NCBI GenBank assembly: GCA_049997955.1
Contig: JAEBDY010000001.1
Location: 682,001-746,000, forward strand
Source: Umezawaea sp049997955
Lineage (GTDB): Bacteria; Actinomycetota; Actinomycetes; Mycobacteriales; Pseudonocardiaceae
Reading direction: 5' to 3'
DNA length: 64,000 nt
The first letter of the stretch is position 1. Each line of letters begins with the position of its first letter. The notes under the pieces are model-generated. The model saw nothing but the letters and a program-made list of their open reading frames with translations, ran no database searches and was not told the DNA's origin. Made by a program: the position numbers and the translations under genes. Shown in pieces: positions 37,073 to 49,040 of the stretch.

Positions 37073-38062
37073 TCAGCTCCACTCGATGGAGACACCCGCT
37101 GTTCCCGGGCCCACGTCGGAGAAGTACGCGCTGACCACCCCGCCCAGGCCGCACACCAGTTCGTCCACGTCGACCGGCGTCGCCGTGAGGCCGCTGCGGA
37201 ACTGCTTGGTGCACCTGGCGGGCAGGGCCCGTCGGTGGAAGCCCATCTGCACGAGGTAGCTGCGGCACGGGTCGCGGAACGTGCGGTGGTGGCCCGGCGT
37301 GGGGCCGCCGGTGTCGTCCACGACGGTGTAGCTGAACACGTGCTCCTCGCCCTCGGCGAGCCGACGGTCGAACAGCAGTTCCACCGCGAGCCCCCGTGAC
37401 GCGGCCTGCCTGCGCAGCCGTCCCTGGCGGCACCCTTCACCCGGTCGGATGACGGCGCTGTCGATGCGGCTGCCCTCGTCGCCCTGGTGCACGGCCAGGT
37501 AGCGGTCCGGTCCGGCGCGCAGGGCTCGCACGACCAGCCGGGTCGTCACGGTGCGCTGCTCGTGCTGGCCGCCGATCATCACGGCGTCGTGCACGCACAG
37601 CATCTCCAGGTCGGCGTTCGACCGGGACGACTCGGGGATGGCGTCGAACTCCGACAGCAGCGGAGCGGTGTCCGCCCACGCGGACGCCAGCTCGGCGAAC
37701 GCGGAGGGCGTCGGGCGGGACGCGTTCGGCGACTGGCGCGGGCCGATCAGCGCGGTCAGCGAGTCGGTCGGCAGTTCGAGCACGACCTCCAGCGCCCGCA
37801 CGGTCGGGATCGCCCTGGGCACTTCCGGGTGACGCAGCCCGCGTTGCCAGTAGCTCAGCGTCGACTGGCCGACCTGCACGCCGAGCTGCTCGATGTGCGC
37901 GCGCAGCCGGGCCAGCGAGAGACCTCGGTGCGCGATGGCGTCGCGCAGTGCCCGGTGGAACGGTCCGTAGCGCAGAGTTTCGGCTAGTGAGGCGGGCAAT
38001 TCTTCGGTCGGGAGGCCGGTCGGCTCGACAGCCGGACCGGCGTGCCCGAAGTCCGCGGTCAC
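37073..38062 (-). CDS. XRE-type helix-turn-helix regulator with C-terminal beta-rich domain
   Basis: A 329-residue protein. About residues 33-100 form an XRE-like helix-turn-helix (FHRALRDAIAHRGLSLARLRAHIEQLGVQVGQSTLSYWQRGLRHPE). The C-terminal 200 residues are a beta-rich domain with FRDPCRSYLVQMGFHRRALPARC, of a type found in actinobacterial regulators; its ligand is unknown. I chose the GTG after GGAAGGTGG; a GTG 78 bases upstream is possible. It is divergent from tmk. Confidence 0.75.
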   Translation of the reverse strand: MTADFGHAGPAVEPTGLPTEELPASLAETLRYGPFHRALRDAIAHRGLSLARLRAHIEQLGVQVGQSTLSYWQRGLRHPEVPRAIPTVRALEVVLELPTDSLTALIGPRQSPNASRPTPSAFAELASAWADTAPLLSEFDAIPESSRSNADLEMLCVHDAVMIGGQHEQRTVTTRLVVRALRAGPDRYLAVHQGDEGSRIDSAVIRPGEGCRQGRLRRQAASRGLAVELLFDRRLAEGEEHVFSYTVVDDTGGPTPGHHRTFRDPCRSYLVQMGFHRRALPARCTKQFRSGLTATPVDVDELVCGLGGVVSAYFSDVGPGTAGVSIEWS

Positions 38063-38211
38063 CGCGGCACCACCTTCCGCACGCCGAAGTGTTGGTTCAC
38101 CGTAGTCACTCGATCCGGTGACCGGAAGATCTCGTTTCACCCATGTGGGTTACAAGCTTGGGACGATTACGGCGATTGCCTGCGTCCGAAGGTGACGACG
38201 CGCCGCACAAC

Positions 38212-38217
38212 TAGGGT
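38212..38217 (+). promoter_or_regulatory. -10 element TAGGGT of tmk, probable leaderless promoter
   Basis: TAGGGT directly precedes an in-frame GTG and ends 6 bases before a second GTG. The second is the better start, because it gives the normal leaderless spacing and the usual Tmk N-terminus. Confidence 0.45.
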
Positions 38218-38223
38218 GTGGCG

Positions 38224-38868
38224 GTGGGAAAGCTCGTGGTTATCGAAGGACTTGACGGTGCGGGCAAGCGGACCCTGGCGGGTGCGCTGACCGCGGAGCT
38301 GGCCGAGCGCGGCGCGAAGGTGGCGACGGGGGCGTTCCCCCGCTACGACGAGGACGTGCACGCCGAACTGGTGCGCGACGCGCTGCACGGCAGGCTCGGC
38401 GACCTCACCGACTCCGTGCACGGCATGTCGGTGCTCTACGCGCTGGACCGGCGGGGCGCCGCCGACCGGATCCGCGCGGACCTGGCCCAGTACGACGTGG
38501 TGCTGCTGGACCGGTACATCGCGTCGAACGCCGCGTACGGCGCGGCCCGGCTGGGGCAGGACGCGCGCGGCGAGTTCGTGGAGTGGGTGCGCGCGCTGGA
38601 GGTCGACCGGTTCGGGTCGCCGGTTCCGGACCTGCAACTGCTCCTGCGGGTGCCGACGGCGGTCGCCGCGGACCGCGCCGCTCGGCGGGAGCGGGCGGAC
38701 GTCGAGCGCGCCCGCGACCTCTACGAATCGGACGGTGGACTCCAACAGCGCTGTTCGGCGGTCTACGACGGACTGGCCGCGGACGGCTGGCTCGGGCCGT
38801 GGGAAGTGCTCGACGGTTCAGCGAATGTGAATATCTCTCCTCTTCTTGATCACCTATTTGGTCGCTGA
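38224..38868 (+). CDS. tmk: Thymidylate kinase
   Basis: A 214-residue P-loop kinase with EGLDGAGKRTL (P-loop, residues 8-15), the D-R-Y motif in VLLDRYIASN (near 95) and a C-terminal lid region with ARRERADVERARDLYE. It phosphorylates dTMP to dTDP. Placement between ahcY and mtrA matches mycobacteria. The last residues are AT-richer than the rest of the gene. Confidence 0.88.
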   Translation: MGKLVVIEGLDGAGKRTLAGALTAELAERGAKVATGAFPRYDEDVHAELVRDALHGRLGDLTDSVHGMSVLYALDRRGAADRIRADLAQYDVVLLDRYIASNAAYGAARLGQDARGEFVEWVRALEVDRFGSPVPDLQLLLRVPTAVAADRAARRERADVERARDLYESDGGLQQRCSAVYDGLAADGWLGPWEVLDGSANVNISPLLDHLFGR

Positions 38869-39131
38869 GTGTCACATACTGTCCACGCTGGCGAGGGTCG
38901 TTGAACCGGCATCTTTAGTCCGTACGAGTGGGCTTTAGGGGTTGGTTCGACACTTTCGGTAACGAATAGTGAGCGCACCGCGTATTACTCCCAGACAACC
39001 GCTCAGCGGCGCTAACAGGGCGAGGTGGCCTGGTGGAACGACAGCACCAGCTGGTTACGGATCGAACCCGCGCGACGACCAGCAGCGATGATCGCTGGGC
39101 GGTGCGCGAACGGCCGGCCGTCAGTGCGACG

Positions 39132-39818
39132 ATGTTGGGCATGAAGGCACGTGTGCTGGTGGTGGACGACGACCCCGCGTTGGCGGAGATGCTGACCATC
39201 GTGCTGAGGGGTGAGGGCTTCGACACCGCGGTGGTGGCCGACGGGGCGAGGGCCCTGCCCGCGCTGCGCGAACTCAAGCCCGACCTGGTCCTGCTGGACC
39301 TGATGCTGCCCGGCATGAACGGCATCGACGTGTGCAAGGCGATCCGCTCGGAGTCGGGCGTCCCGATCGTCATGCTGACGGCGAAGAGCGACACCGTGGA
39401 CGTGGTGCTGGGCCTGGAGTCCGGCGCGGACGACTACGTGGTCAAGCCGTTCAAGCCGAAGGAGCTGGTCGCGCGGATCAGGGCCCGCCTGCGGCGGACC
39501 GAGAACGAGCCGGCGGAGACGCTGGCGATCGGTGACCTGAGCATCGACGTCCCGGGCCACGAGGTGCTGCGCGAGGGCAGGCCGATCCAGCTCACGCCGC
39601 TGGAGTTCGACCTGCTGGTGGCGCTGGCGCGCAAGCCGCGCCAGGTGTTCACCAGGGAGGTGCTGCTGGAGCAGGTCTGGGGCTACCGGCACGCCGCCGA
39701 CACCCGGTTGGTGAACGTGCACGTCCAGCGGCTGCGGTCGAAGGTCGAACGCGATCCCGAGCACCCGGAGGTCGTGCTGACCGTCCGCGGGGTCGGGTAC
39801 AAGGCCGGTCCTCCGTGA
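39132..39818 (+). CDS. mtrA: Response regulator MtrA
   Basis: A 228-residue OmpR/PhoB-type regulator, the same length as M. tuberculosis MtrA. The receiver domain has VVDDDPALAEML, the phosphorylated D56 (LLDLMLPG) and KPFKPKEL. The winged-helix domain is about 135-225 (LTPLEFDLLVALARKPRQVFTREVLLEQVWGYRH). MtrA controls cell-wall, division and replication genes. The start ATG, nine bases before a second ATG, reproduces the known N-terminus. The 263-bp region upstream has no gene and includes several A/T-rich patches that may be promoter. Confidence 0.95.
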   Translation: MLGMKARVLVVDDDPALAEMLTIVLRGEGFDTAVVADGARALPALRELKPDLVLLDLMLPGMNGIDVCKAIRSESGVPIVMLTAKSDTVDVVLGLESGADDYVVKPFKPKELVARIRARLRRTENEPAETLAIGDLSIDVPGHEVLREGRPIQLTPLEFDLLVALARKPRQVFTREVLLEQVWGYRHAADTRLVNVHVQRLRSKVERDPEHPEVVLTVRGVGYKAGPP

Positions 39819-39837
39819 CACGCCGGGAGCGCCGGGG

Positions 39838-41778
39838 ATGACGTGGCGCACGCGGCTGCTCCTCCCCGTCGTCCGCCACGGACGACGTGCGGTGGAGCAG
39901 GCGCGCAGGCGGTGGCTCGCGTTCGGCGAGCTGTGGCGGCGGTCGTTGCAGCTGCGGGTGGTGGTCAGCACCCTCGCGCTGTCCTCGGCCGTCGTCTTCG
40001 TGCTGGGCATGGTGCTCCAGATGCAGATCACCAACCAGCTGCTGGAGACCAAGACCAACGCCGCGATCCAGCAGACCAAGGCCAGCGCCGCCGCGGTGCA
40101 GCCGGACCTGCTGGGGCTCAACCCGGGTCCGGACACCGTGCGCACGCGCTTCCTCAGCGCCGTGAACAAGCTCAACACCGCCAGCTCCGGCCAGGACGTC
40201 GCCAGCTCGGGCGCGGGCGCGTTCGAGCCCGTCTTCGACGACGCGGGCAACCGCGGCGCGGACGGCCTGCCGAACTCCGTCGGGCCGTACCTGGAAGTTC
40301 CGGAAGGCCTCGCCAAGATGGTCCAGGGCGGGTTCTCCGGCAGCCAGATCACCACCGTGGAACGCGAGACGGGCCCCACCACGCTGCTCGTCGTCGGCGT
40401 CCCGGTGAGCACGTCGGCCCGCGCCATGCAGCTCTACCTGCTGTTCCCGCTGACCAGCGAGCAGGGCACCGCCGAGGTCGTGCAGAACACCCTCGTCGTC
40501 GGCGGTCTGGTCCTCCTGCTGCTGCTCGCGGTGATCGCGAACCTCGTCACCCGGCAGGTCGTCCGCCCGGTCCGGCAGGCGGCCGAGGTCGCCGAGCGGT
40601 TCGCCGACGGCAGCCTGGACGAACGCATGATCGTGGTCGGCGAGGACGACGTCGCCCGCCTCGCCCAGTCGTACAACGAGATGGCCGAGAGCATCCAGGA
40701 GCAGATCCAGCAGCTGGAGGACTTCGGCCAGCTCCAGCGGCGCTTCACGTCCGACGTGTCGCACGAGCTGCGCACCCCGTTGACCACGGTCCGGATGGCA
40801 GCGGACGTGCTGCACGCCTCCCGAGAGCAGTTCCCCGGCGGCCTCGCCCGGTCGACGGAGCTGCTGGTGGACGAGCTGGACCGGTTCGAGTCGCTGCTCG
40901 GCGACCTGCTGGAGATCAGCAAGCTCGACGCGGGCGTCGAGGAGCTGGCGGCGGACCCGGTCGACGTCCGGGTGCTCGCCCGCCGCGCGCACGACGCCGT
41001 GCGGGCGATCGCCAAGGGCAACGGCACCACGATCGTCATGGACATGCCCGACCACGACGTGACCGCCGAACTCGACTCCCGGCGCGTGGAGCGCATCCTC
41101 CGCAACCTCCTCGCGAACGCCGTCGACCACGGCGAGGGCCTGCCCGTGGAGCTGACCGTGCGCGGTGACGGCAACGCCGTCGCGATCACCGTGCGGGACC
41201 ACGGCGTCGGCCTGCGGTCCGGCGAGGCCGAGCTGGTGTTCAACCGCTTCTGGCGCGCCGACCCGTCCCGCAACCGCCGCACCGGCGGCACCGGCCTCGG
41301 CCTGTCGATCAGCCTGGAGGACGCCCGCCTGCACGGCGGCTGGCTGGAGGCGTGGGGCGAGCGCGGCTACGGCGCCGTCTTCCGACTCACCCTGCCGTGC
41401 ACGCACGGCCACGAGATCGCGAGCAGCCCCCTGCCGCTCCAGCCGACCGACCTGCCCGCCCACCACAACGCGGACGCGGCCGACTCGCCGGAGCAGGTGG
41501 AGCCCGCCCCGGCCGAGTTCACCTGGCAGCCCGCCAAGCCGGTCGACGACATCGAGTCGGACACCCGGCCCGCGGAGCCACCGCCCGAGCCCGTGGAGCC
41601 GCCCAAGCTGGCCTGGGACTCGGAGAAGGCGGCCGAGCCCGCCAAGATCACCTGGGACTCGGAGAAGCCGGTTGACGGCGACGAGTCGTCCGAGGTCGCC
41701 TGGCAGCCCGCGCACCCGGCCGCCGGGCTCGACGCGTCCGAGCAGTCCGCGCGGTCCGAGCGGGAGGAAGCCAAGTGA
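39838..41778 (+). CDS. mtrB: Sensor histidine kinase MtrB with long C-terminal tail
   Basis: A 646-residue membrane kinase. The first membrane segment is near 41-62, an extracellular domain runs to about 215, and the second segment is near 220-240. HAMP follows, then the dimer helix with the phosphorylated His (DVSHELRTPLTTV, near 309), the ATP domain (NLLANAVDHGEG, then GTGLGLSI) and a tail from about 530. The tail has four short Trp repeats (FTWQPAKP, LAWDSEKA, ITWDSEKP, VAWQPAHP). It phosphorylates MtrA. The lpqB GTG overlaps its stop. Confidence 0.94.
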   Translation: MTWRTRLLLPVVRHGRRAVEQARRRWLAFGELWRRSLQLRVVVSTLALSSAVVFVLGMVLQMQITNQLLETKTNAAIQQTKASAAAVQPDLLGLNPGPDTVRTRFLSAVNKLNTASSGQDVASSGAGAFEPVFDDAGNRGADGLPNSVGPYLEVPEGLAKMVQGGFSGSQITTVERETGPTTLLVVGVPVSTSARAMQLYLLFPLTSEQGTAEVVQNTLVVGGLVLLLLLAVIANLVTRQVVRPVRQAAEVAERFADGSLDERMIVVGEDDVARLAQSYNEMAESIQEQIQQLEDFGQLQRRFTSDVSHELRTPLTTVRMAADVLHASREQFPGGLARSTELLVDELDRFESLLGDLLEISKLDAGVEELAADPVDVRVLARRAHDAVRAIAKGNGTTIVMDMPDHDVTAELDSRRVERILRNLLANAVDHGEGLPVELTVRGDGNAVAITVRDHGVGLRSGEAELVFNRFWRADPSRNRRTGGTGLGLSISLEDARLHGGWLEAWGERGYGAVFRLTLPCTHGHEIASSPLPLQPTDLPAHHNADAADSPEQVEPAPAEFTWQPAKPVDDIESDTRPAEPPPEPVEPPKLAWDSEKAAEPAKITWDSEKPVDGDESSEVAWQPAHPAAGLDASEQSARSEREEAK

Positions 41779-43526
41779 AGCGCCGTGCGCGAGTCCTGAT
41801 CCTGCTGGTGGCGCTGCTCCCGCTGGTGGGCTGCGCGGCGATCCCCACCCAGACCAACCCGAAGCCGCTGGGCCCGTCGTCGTCGCGGGCGCCGTCCGCC
41901 GAGGCCCCGGAGCCCGAGAAGAACCTGGACGCGCTCCAGATCGTCCGCGAGTTCATCCTCGCGTCGGCCAGCCCGGAGGTCGACTACGCCGCCGCGAAGG
42001 CGTACCTCACCCCGGACGCGCGGAAGACGTGGAACACCAAGGGCACGCCGACGATCATCGACAACTCCTTCAACACCGTGCCGAGCACCGGCGACGCCGA
42101 CCTGCCGTCGGACGCCAAGCAGCGCACGGTCCAGCTGCTGGGCCGCAACGTCGGGCGGTTGGAGCTGCAGGACAGCTCGTTCGTGCAGCAGGGCGGTGAC
42201 CTCAACGAGCCGGTGCAGGTCGAGCAGGTCGACGGGCAGTGGCGCATCTCGACGCCCCCGGTCGGCGTGCTCGTCACGGTCGCGGACTTCATGCGCAACT
42301 ACCAGCGCGTGGTCCTGTTCTTCTACGACAAGAACCGCAACGTCCTGGTGCCCGACCCGCGGTTCGTCGTCATGCCGCCCACCAGCGGCATTCCGCAGCG
42401 GGTGATCGAACTGCTGGTGAAGGGCCCATCGAACGCGATGCGCGGCGCCCTGTTCAGCGAACTCGGCCCGGACGCGGGGATCAACAAACCCACCAGCGAG
42501 GCGAACGACGGCGCGCTGGAGGTCGACCTCACCCGGCTGGGCGAGCCGAGCCCGACGGCCCGCAAGAAGATCGTCGCGCAGGTCGTCCGGTCGCTGGCGG
42601 GCGTCACGAGCAGCCGGGTGCGCGTGCTGCTCGACGGGGCCATCATCTCCACCGAGAAGGGGGACTGGCGCACTGCGGACGTGCAGTCCGGGGAAGCGCT
42701 GATCACGCCGACCGCCGAGGCGCGCGGCATGGTCGCGACGGGCGGCAAACTCGTGAAGCTGCCCGAGGACACCCAGGTCAAGGGCCCCGCGGGCACCGGC
42801 GAGTACAACATCGTCAGCGGCGCCCAGTCCCTCGACGGCTCGCAGCTCGCCGTCGTGAGCCGCATCGGCCCGAACGCCGTCCGCCTCCGAGTGGGCGCGG
42901 CCGAGGAGGCGCTGCGCGAGGTCGAACTGCCCGCCGCCAGCCTCACCCGACCCACGTGGCTGCCTGCCGACACCGTCGGCCAGCCCGGCGGGGAGGTGTG
43001 GACCGTCATCGACGGCACCAACGTGATCCGCGTGGTCCGCGGCGACGGCGGTGTCCTGAGCGACAACCCGGTCAACGCCACCGAGCTGACCGGTTTCGGC
43101 CACATCGAGGAACTCCGCCTCTCCAGGGACGGCACGAGGGTCGCCTGCGTCATCAACGGCAAGCTCTTCATCGCCGCCGTCGTCCGCAACGACGACTCCT
43201 CGGTCGCCCTGCGCGTCCCCCGCCCCCAGCCGACCTCGCTGGACGGCGTCGTCAAGACCGTCGACTGGCTGGCGCAGGACGTCCTGGTGGCGGGCACCTC
43301 GCTGCCCAGCAGCCCGGTCGTCCGCCTCAACATCGACGGCCTCAAGGTCGAGCGCTACAACACCTCGAACCTCACCGTGCCCGTGACCTCCATCGCCGCC
43401 GCCCCCGGCCGCCCCGTGCTGGCCCTCGACCGCACCGGCCTCTGGAGCGCGGGCGAGGTAGGCGACGTCTGGCGCAGCAGCCAGGTCAAACCCGACCCCA
43501 ACGGTTACGTGTTCTACCCAGGCTGA
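41775..43526 (+). CDS. lpqB: Lipoprotein LpqB
   Basis: A 583-residue lipoprotein. The signal ends in the lipobox L-V-G-C, with acylated C20. A GerMN-like domain is near 200-320 (VLFFYDKNRNVLVPDPRF... SLAGVTSSRVRVLLDG), and a beta-propeller-like region follows. LpqB binds the outer domain of MtrB and tunes MtrA signalling. It is the third gene of mtrA-mtrB-lpqB, coupled through GTGA. The following 356 bp (to comF) hold no gene I can support, only a PAL-3 remnant and a possible -10 (TAGCGT, near 43770). Confidence 0.93.
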   Translation: MKRRARVLILLVALLPLVGCAAIPTQTNPKPLGPSSSRAPSAEAPEPEKNLDALQIVREFILASASPEVDYAAAKAYLTPDARKTWNTKGTPTIIDNSFNTVPSTGDADLPSDAKQRTVQLLGRNVGRLELQDSSFVQQGGDLNEPVQVEQVDGQWRISTPPVGVLVTVADFMRNYQRVVLFFYDKNRNVLVPDPRFVVMPPTSGIPQRVIELLVKGPSNAMRGALFSELGPDAGINKPTSEANDGALEVDLTRLGEPSPTARKKIVAQVVRSLAGVTSSRVRVLLDGAIISTEKGDWRTADVQSGEALITPTAEARGMVATGGKLVKLPEDTQVKGPAGTGEYNIVSGAQSLDGSQLAVVSRIGPNAVRLRVGAAEEALREVELPAASLTRPTWLPADTVGQPGGEVWTVIDGTNVIRVVRGDGGVLSDNPVNATELTGFGHIEELRLSRDGTRVACVINGKLFIAAVVRNDDSSVALRVPRPQPTSLDGVVKTVDWLAQDVLVAGTSLPSSPVVRLNIDGLKVERYNTSNLTVPVTSIAAAPGRPVLALDRTGLWSAGEVGDVWRSSQVKPDPNGYVFYPG

Positions 43527-43822
43527 CCAAGGCCAACCCTTCTCCAACTCGACAAGACAGCGACACACGCTCCGCACGCCCCAACCCTCCGCACCGCTCC
43601 GAGACCTGTGTTGTGAACGGCTCTCTGCGCAGCCGCGGAAGCCTCCACGCCGCTCCCAAGAACCACTGCGGCAGCGCTGACCCACCCCAGCCCCGCGCCG
43701 CTCCAAGACCACCGCCCGGCCAGCAACGTGACCCGTGTTCACCTTCAGGTTTTGTCGGTCCTCTCCGCTAGCGTTCTTTTCCGGGGGCCCTGTTCACCAG
43801 GGGACCCTTGACTCCACGTGCC

Positions 43823-43871
43823 GACTCCCGCGCGAGGCCGCGGCCGAGCCGCCGCGACGGAGTCGCGGCCA
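43823..43871 (+). repeat. PAL-3 deletion remnant, copy 3
   Basis: GACTCCCGCGCGAGGCCGCG is identical to the left end of PAL-3 copy 2. It is joined directly to GGCCGAGCC and a CGGAGTC right end. The middle, with the hairpin and loop, is gone. The remnant lies just ahead of comF and encodes an Arg-rich false N-terminus in the comF frame. Confidence 0.65.
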
Positions 43872-43882
43872 GGAAACTGTCG

Positions 43883-44578
43883 GTGCTCCGGTGCATCCTC
43901 GACCCCGTGCTGACCGAACTCCTGGACCTGGTCCTCCCACCCCGCTGCGCGGGCTGCGGTGGTCCTGAGGCGTGCTGCCCGACCTGCCTCGCCGAGTTCG
44001 GCGGTCCGATCCGCGTGCACTTGCCGGGCCGTCCGACGTACGCCCTGGCCGACTACCAGGGCGCTCCGCGGGAGCTGGTGCTCGCCTTCAAGGAGCGCGG
44101 CCGCCACGACCTCGCCACCCGCCTGGGCACCCTCCTCGGCCAGGCCCTCCGGCACGTCCCCGAGGCCCGCCCGGACGACGACGGCACGTGGTGGCTCGTC
44201 CCCGCCCCGTCCCGCCGCTCGGCCAGCCGCCGCCGAGGCGGCCCCCACGTCCTGCGCCTGGCCCGTGCCGCCGCTCAGGCCCGTGCCGTCGACGGCGTCC
44301 CGGTGGCCGTGGCCCCTGCCCTGTTCCTCACCCCCGGCACCCGCGACTCCGCGGGCCTTCCCGCGGCCGCCCGCCGGGCCAACCTCGCGGGCCACGTCCG
44401 CACCACCGGCGCCCTGCCGCCGCCGGGCACCCCGGTGGTCCTCCTCGACGACGTCGTCACCACCGGGGCCACGGCCGCCGAGTGCGCCAGGGTCCTCGAC
44501 ACCGCCAAGATCAAGGTGAACGCCGTGCTCGCCCTCACGTCCGCGGCGGCCCACCGGTGGTGGTCACCAGCGGGTTGA
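43883..44578 (+). CDS. ComF-family phosphoribosyltransferase-like protein
   Basis: A 231-residue protein. The N-terminal zinc finger is LPPRCAGCGGPEACCPTCL (C-x2-C plus C-x2-C), and the C-terminal PRTase domain has the PRPP loop VVLLDDVVTTGATAAEC near residue 190. This is the ComF/GntX family, linked to DNA uptake in naturally competent bacteria but of unknown role here. Rv3242c is in the same position. I chose the GTG after AGGAAA; the upstream part of the frame is PAL-3 sequence. Confidence 0.82.
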   Translation: MLRCILDPVLTELLDLVLPPRCAGCGGPEACCPTCLAEFGGPIRVHLPGRPTYALADYQGAPRELVLAFKERGRHDLATRLGTLLGQALRHVPEARPDDDGTWWLVPAPSRRSASRRRGGPHVLRLARAAAQARAVDGVPVAVAPALFLTPGTRDSAGLPAAARRANLAGHVRTTGALPPPGTPVVLLDDVVTTGATAAECARVLDTAKIKVNAVLALTSAAAHRWWSPAG

Positions 44579-45150
44579 CGCGCTCGGCCGACCGGGTTGT
44601 CGCGAAAGTCCCGCTAATCCCGCTCACACCCAGCGACGGAGATCCACTGCAAGATCACGTTCTCCAAACCACTCGCAAGAGTGACGACGGATAAGCATCA
44701 ACAATGGATTGGATCTATTCCGCTCGGCCGGGAACCTCCTGTCCACGTCGGCCGTTGGCCGAACATGACGGTCAACCGGAGCGGGAAGTCGGCGGTGACT
44801 CTGCCGAGTGGTCTTCCGCGCGCACTGCGCCATCCGGGTGAGTCACGAGCGCCGCGAACTGCTCGGAGTGACTCCGATGGCACGCCCAGTGGCCAGTTTC
44901 CGTCGCGGAACGTGACAGGGCGTTTTTCTCCGAGTTCCCCCGCCTCGGGGGCTGTCGCTGAGGTGAATACCGGGCTAACGTGCTGCGCTATCAGCGTTCC
45001 CGGCCCGGTGGGGAGGAGGCGAAAAGCCCATGACCCAGGCGCCGGAAGGCTGTTGAGGTCCCCCTCGACAACAATCCGCGACTGCTGATCGCGATTCCGG
45101 TGCCGCACTGATCCAAGCCACAGCTCGCAGCAAAGCGAGGGAGGTCGTGT
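44579..45150. other. Long non-coding leader region before hpf
   Basis: There are 572 bp without a gene I can support; open frames on both strands have mixed codon use. It contains a C/G-rich hairpin (CCCCCGCCTCGGGGG near 44937-44951) and a patch GTGAATACCGGGCTAACG near 44962. Hibernation-factor genes are usually induced by stress or stationary phase, so several promoters or a long leader are plausible here. Confidence 0.4.
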
Positions 45151-45840
45151 ATGGACATCGTCGTTAAGGGCCGCAACGTCGAGGTGCCCGATCACTACAG
45201 GGTGCACGTGACGGAGAAGCTGGCCCGGCTTGAGCGCTACGACCGCAAGGTGATCCGCTTCGACGTGGAACTCTTCCACGAGCCGAACCGCAGGCAGGCG
45301 AAGAACTGCCAGCGGGTCGAGATCACCGGCAAGGGCCGCGGACCAGTTGTCCGCGCCGAAGCCTGCGCGGGCGACTTCTACGCCGCGCTCGACTCGGCGG
45401 TCAGCAAGTTGGAGAACAGCCTGCGCCGGGCTCACGACAGAAGGCGCGTGCACCACGGGCGACGTGGCCCGACATCCGTCGCGGAAGCGACCAGTGGCCT
45501 CGGGGAAGTCCTCACCCCCACCGACACGAACGGGTCCGCGCAACGCGTGCGGCTCGGGCAGACAGCTCTGCTCGAAGCCCCCGACCCCTCAGAAGACGAC
45601 GCGAGCATGGCCGGAGTGCCTGCTCAGCAGCGCTGGGACGAAGGGCTGGAGGACAACCTCCCCGGTCGGATCGTCCGCGAGAAAGAGCACCCCGCCAAGC
45701 CGATGACGGTCGACCAGGCCCTCTACGAGATGGAACTGGTCGGACACGACTTCTACCTGTTCGCGGATTCCGACTGCGGCAGGCCCAGTGTCGTCTACCG
45801 GCGGAAGGGGTTCGACTACGGCGTGATCCGGCTCGCCTGA
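45151..45840 (+). CDS. hpf: Ribosome hibernation promoting factor, long form
   Basis: A 229-residue long HPF. The N-terminal ribosome-binding domain (about 1-105) begins MDIVVKGRNVEVPDHYRVHVTEKLARLERYD. A variable linker follows, and the C-terminal dimerisation domain (about 172-229) has KPMTVDQALYEMELVGHDFYLFAD and VVYRRKGFDYGVIRL. It joins 70S ribosomes into inactive 100S dimers. GGGAGG precedes the ATG. Rv3241c holds the same position before secA1. Confidence 0.94.
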   Translation: MDIVVKGRNVEVPDHYRVHVTEKLARLERYDRKVIRFDVELFHEPNRRQAKNCQRVEITGKGRGPVVRAEACAGDFYAALDSAVSKLENSLRRAHDRRRVHHGRRGPTSVAEATSGLGEVLTPTDTNGSAQRVRLGQTALLEAPDPSEDDASMAGVPAQQRWDEGLEDNLPGRIVREKEHPAKPMTVDQALYEMELVGHDFYLFADSDCGRPSVVYRRKGFDYGVIRLA

Positions 45841-45868
45841 CCCGGTTCAGCCGCCCATCGACCTTCGA

Positions 45869-45906
45869 CCGGGATCCCCCGAAGCACCCGCTTCGGGGGA
45901 TCCCGG
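45869..45906 (+). terminator. Terminator hairpin after hpf
   Basis: The perfect 17-bp arms CCGGGATCCCCCGAAGC and GCTTCGGGGGATCCCGG around the loop ACCC, 29 bases after the hpf stop. Confidence 0.85.
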
Positions 45907-46120
45907 CGTTTCGCGGCACCATTGCGGCTCCTGAGCCGTTGTACCTGTCGTGCGCGGCGCTCTCGGGGACCTGTCACAGCGCGTTCTGGACCGGTTCCTG
46001 CCTGTGTCGGTGCACACGGGCTTCGGTCTTGCCTACGATGTCGGCTAGAGCGGGCTTGTCGAGCCTGGTGGAAGGCGCCCAGATCGGGCGCGTCGCGATG
46101 AGGTAATGAGGTCGACCCGG

Positions 46121-48982
<2,862 letters not shown>

Positions 48983-48992
48983 AGTCTTGAAC

Positions 48993-49031
48993 AATGGGAA
49001 GAGCCGCCCCACCAGGGCGGCTCTTCCCATT
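48993..49031 (+). terminator. Terminator hairpin after secA
   Basis: The perfect 17-bp arms AATGGGAAGAGCCGCCC and GGGCGGCTCTTCCCATT around a 5-base loop, 10 bases after the secA stop. Confidence 0.9.
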
Positions 49032-49040
49032 TCCACACCC

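Noticed and set aside
44681..45088. Possible small gene in the hpf leader region
   Set aside because: Codon third positions are not clearly GC-biased, no ribosome site is present, and the frame has no recognisable motif.
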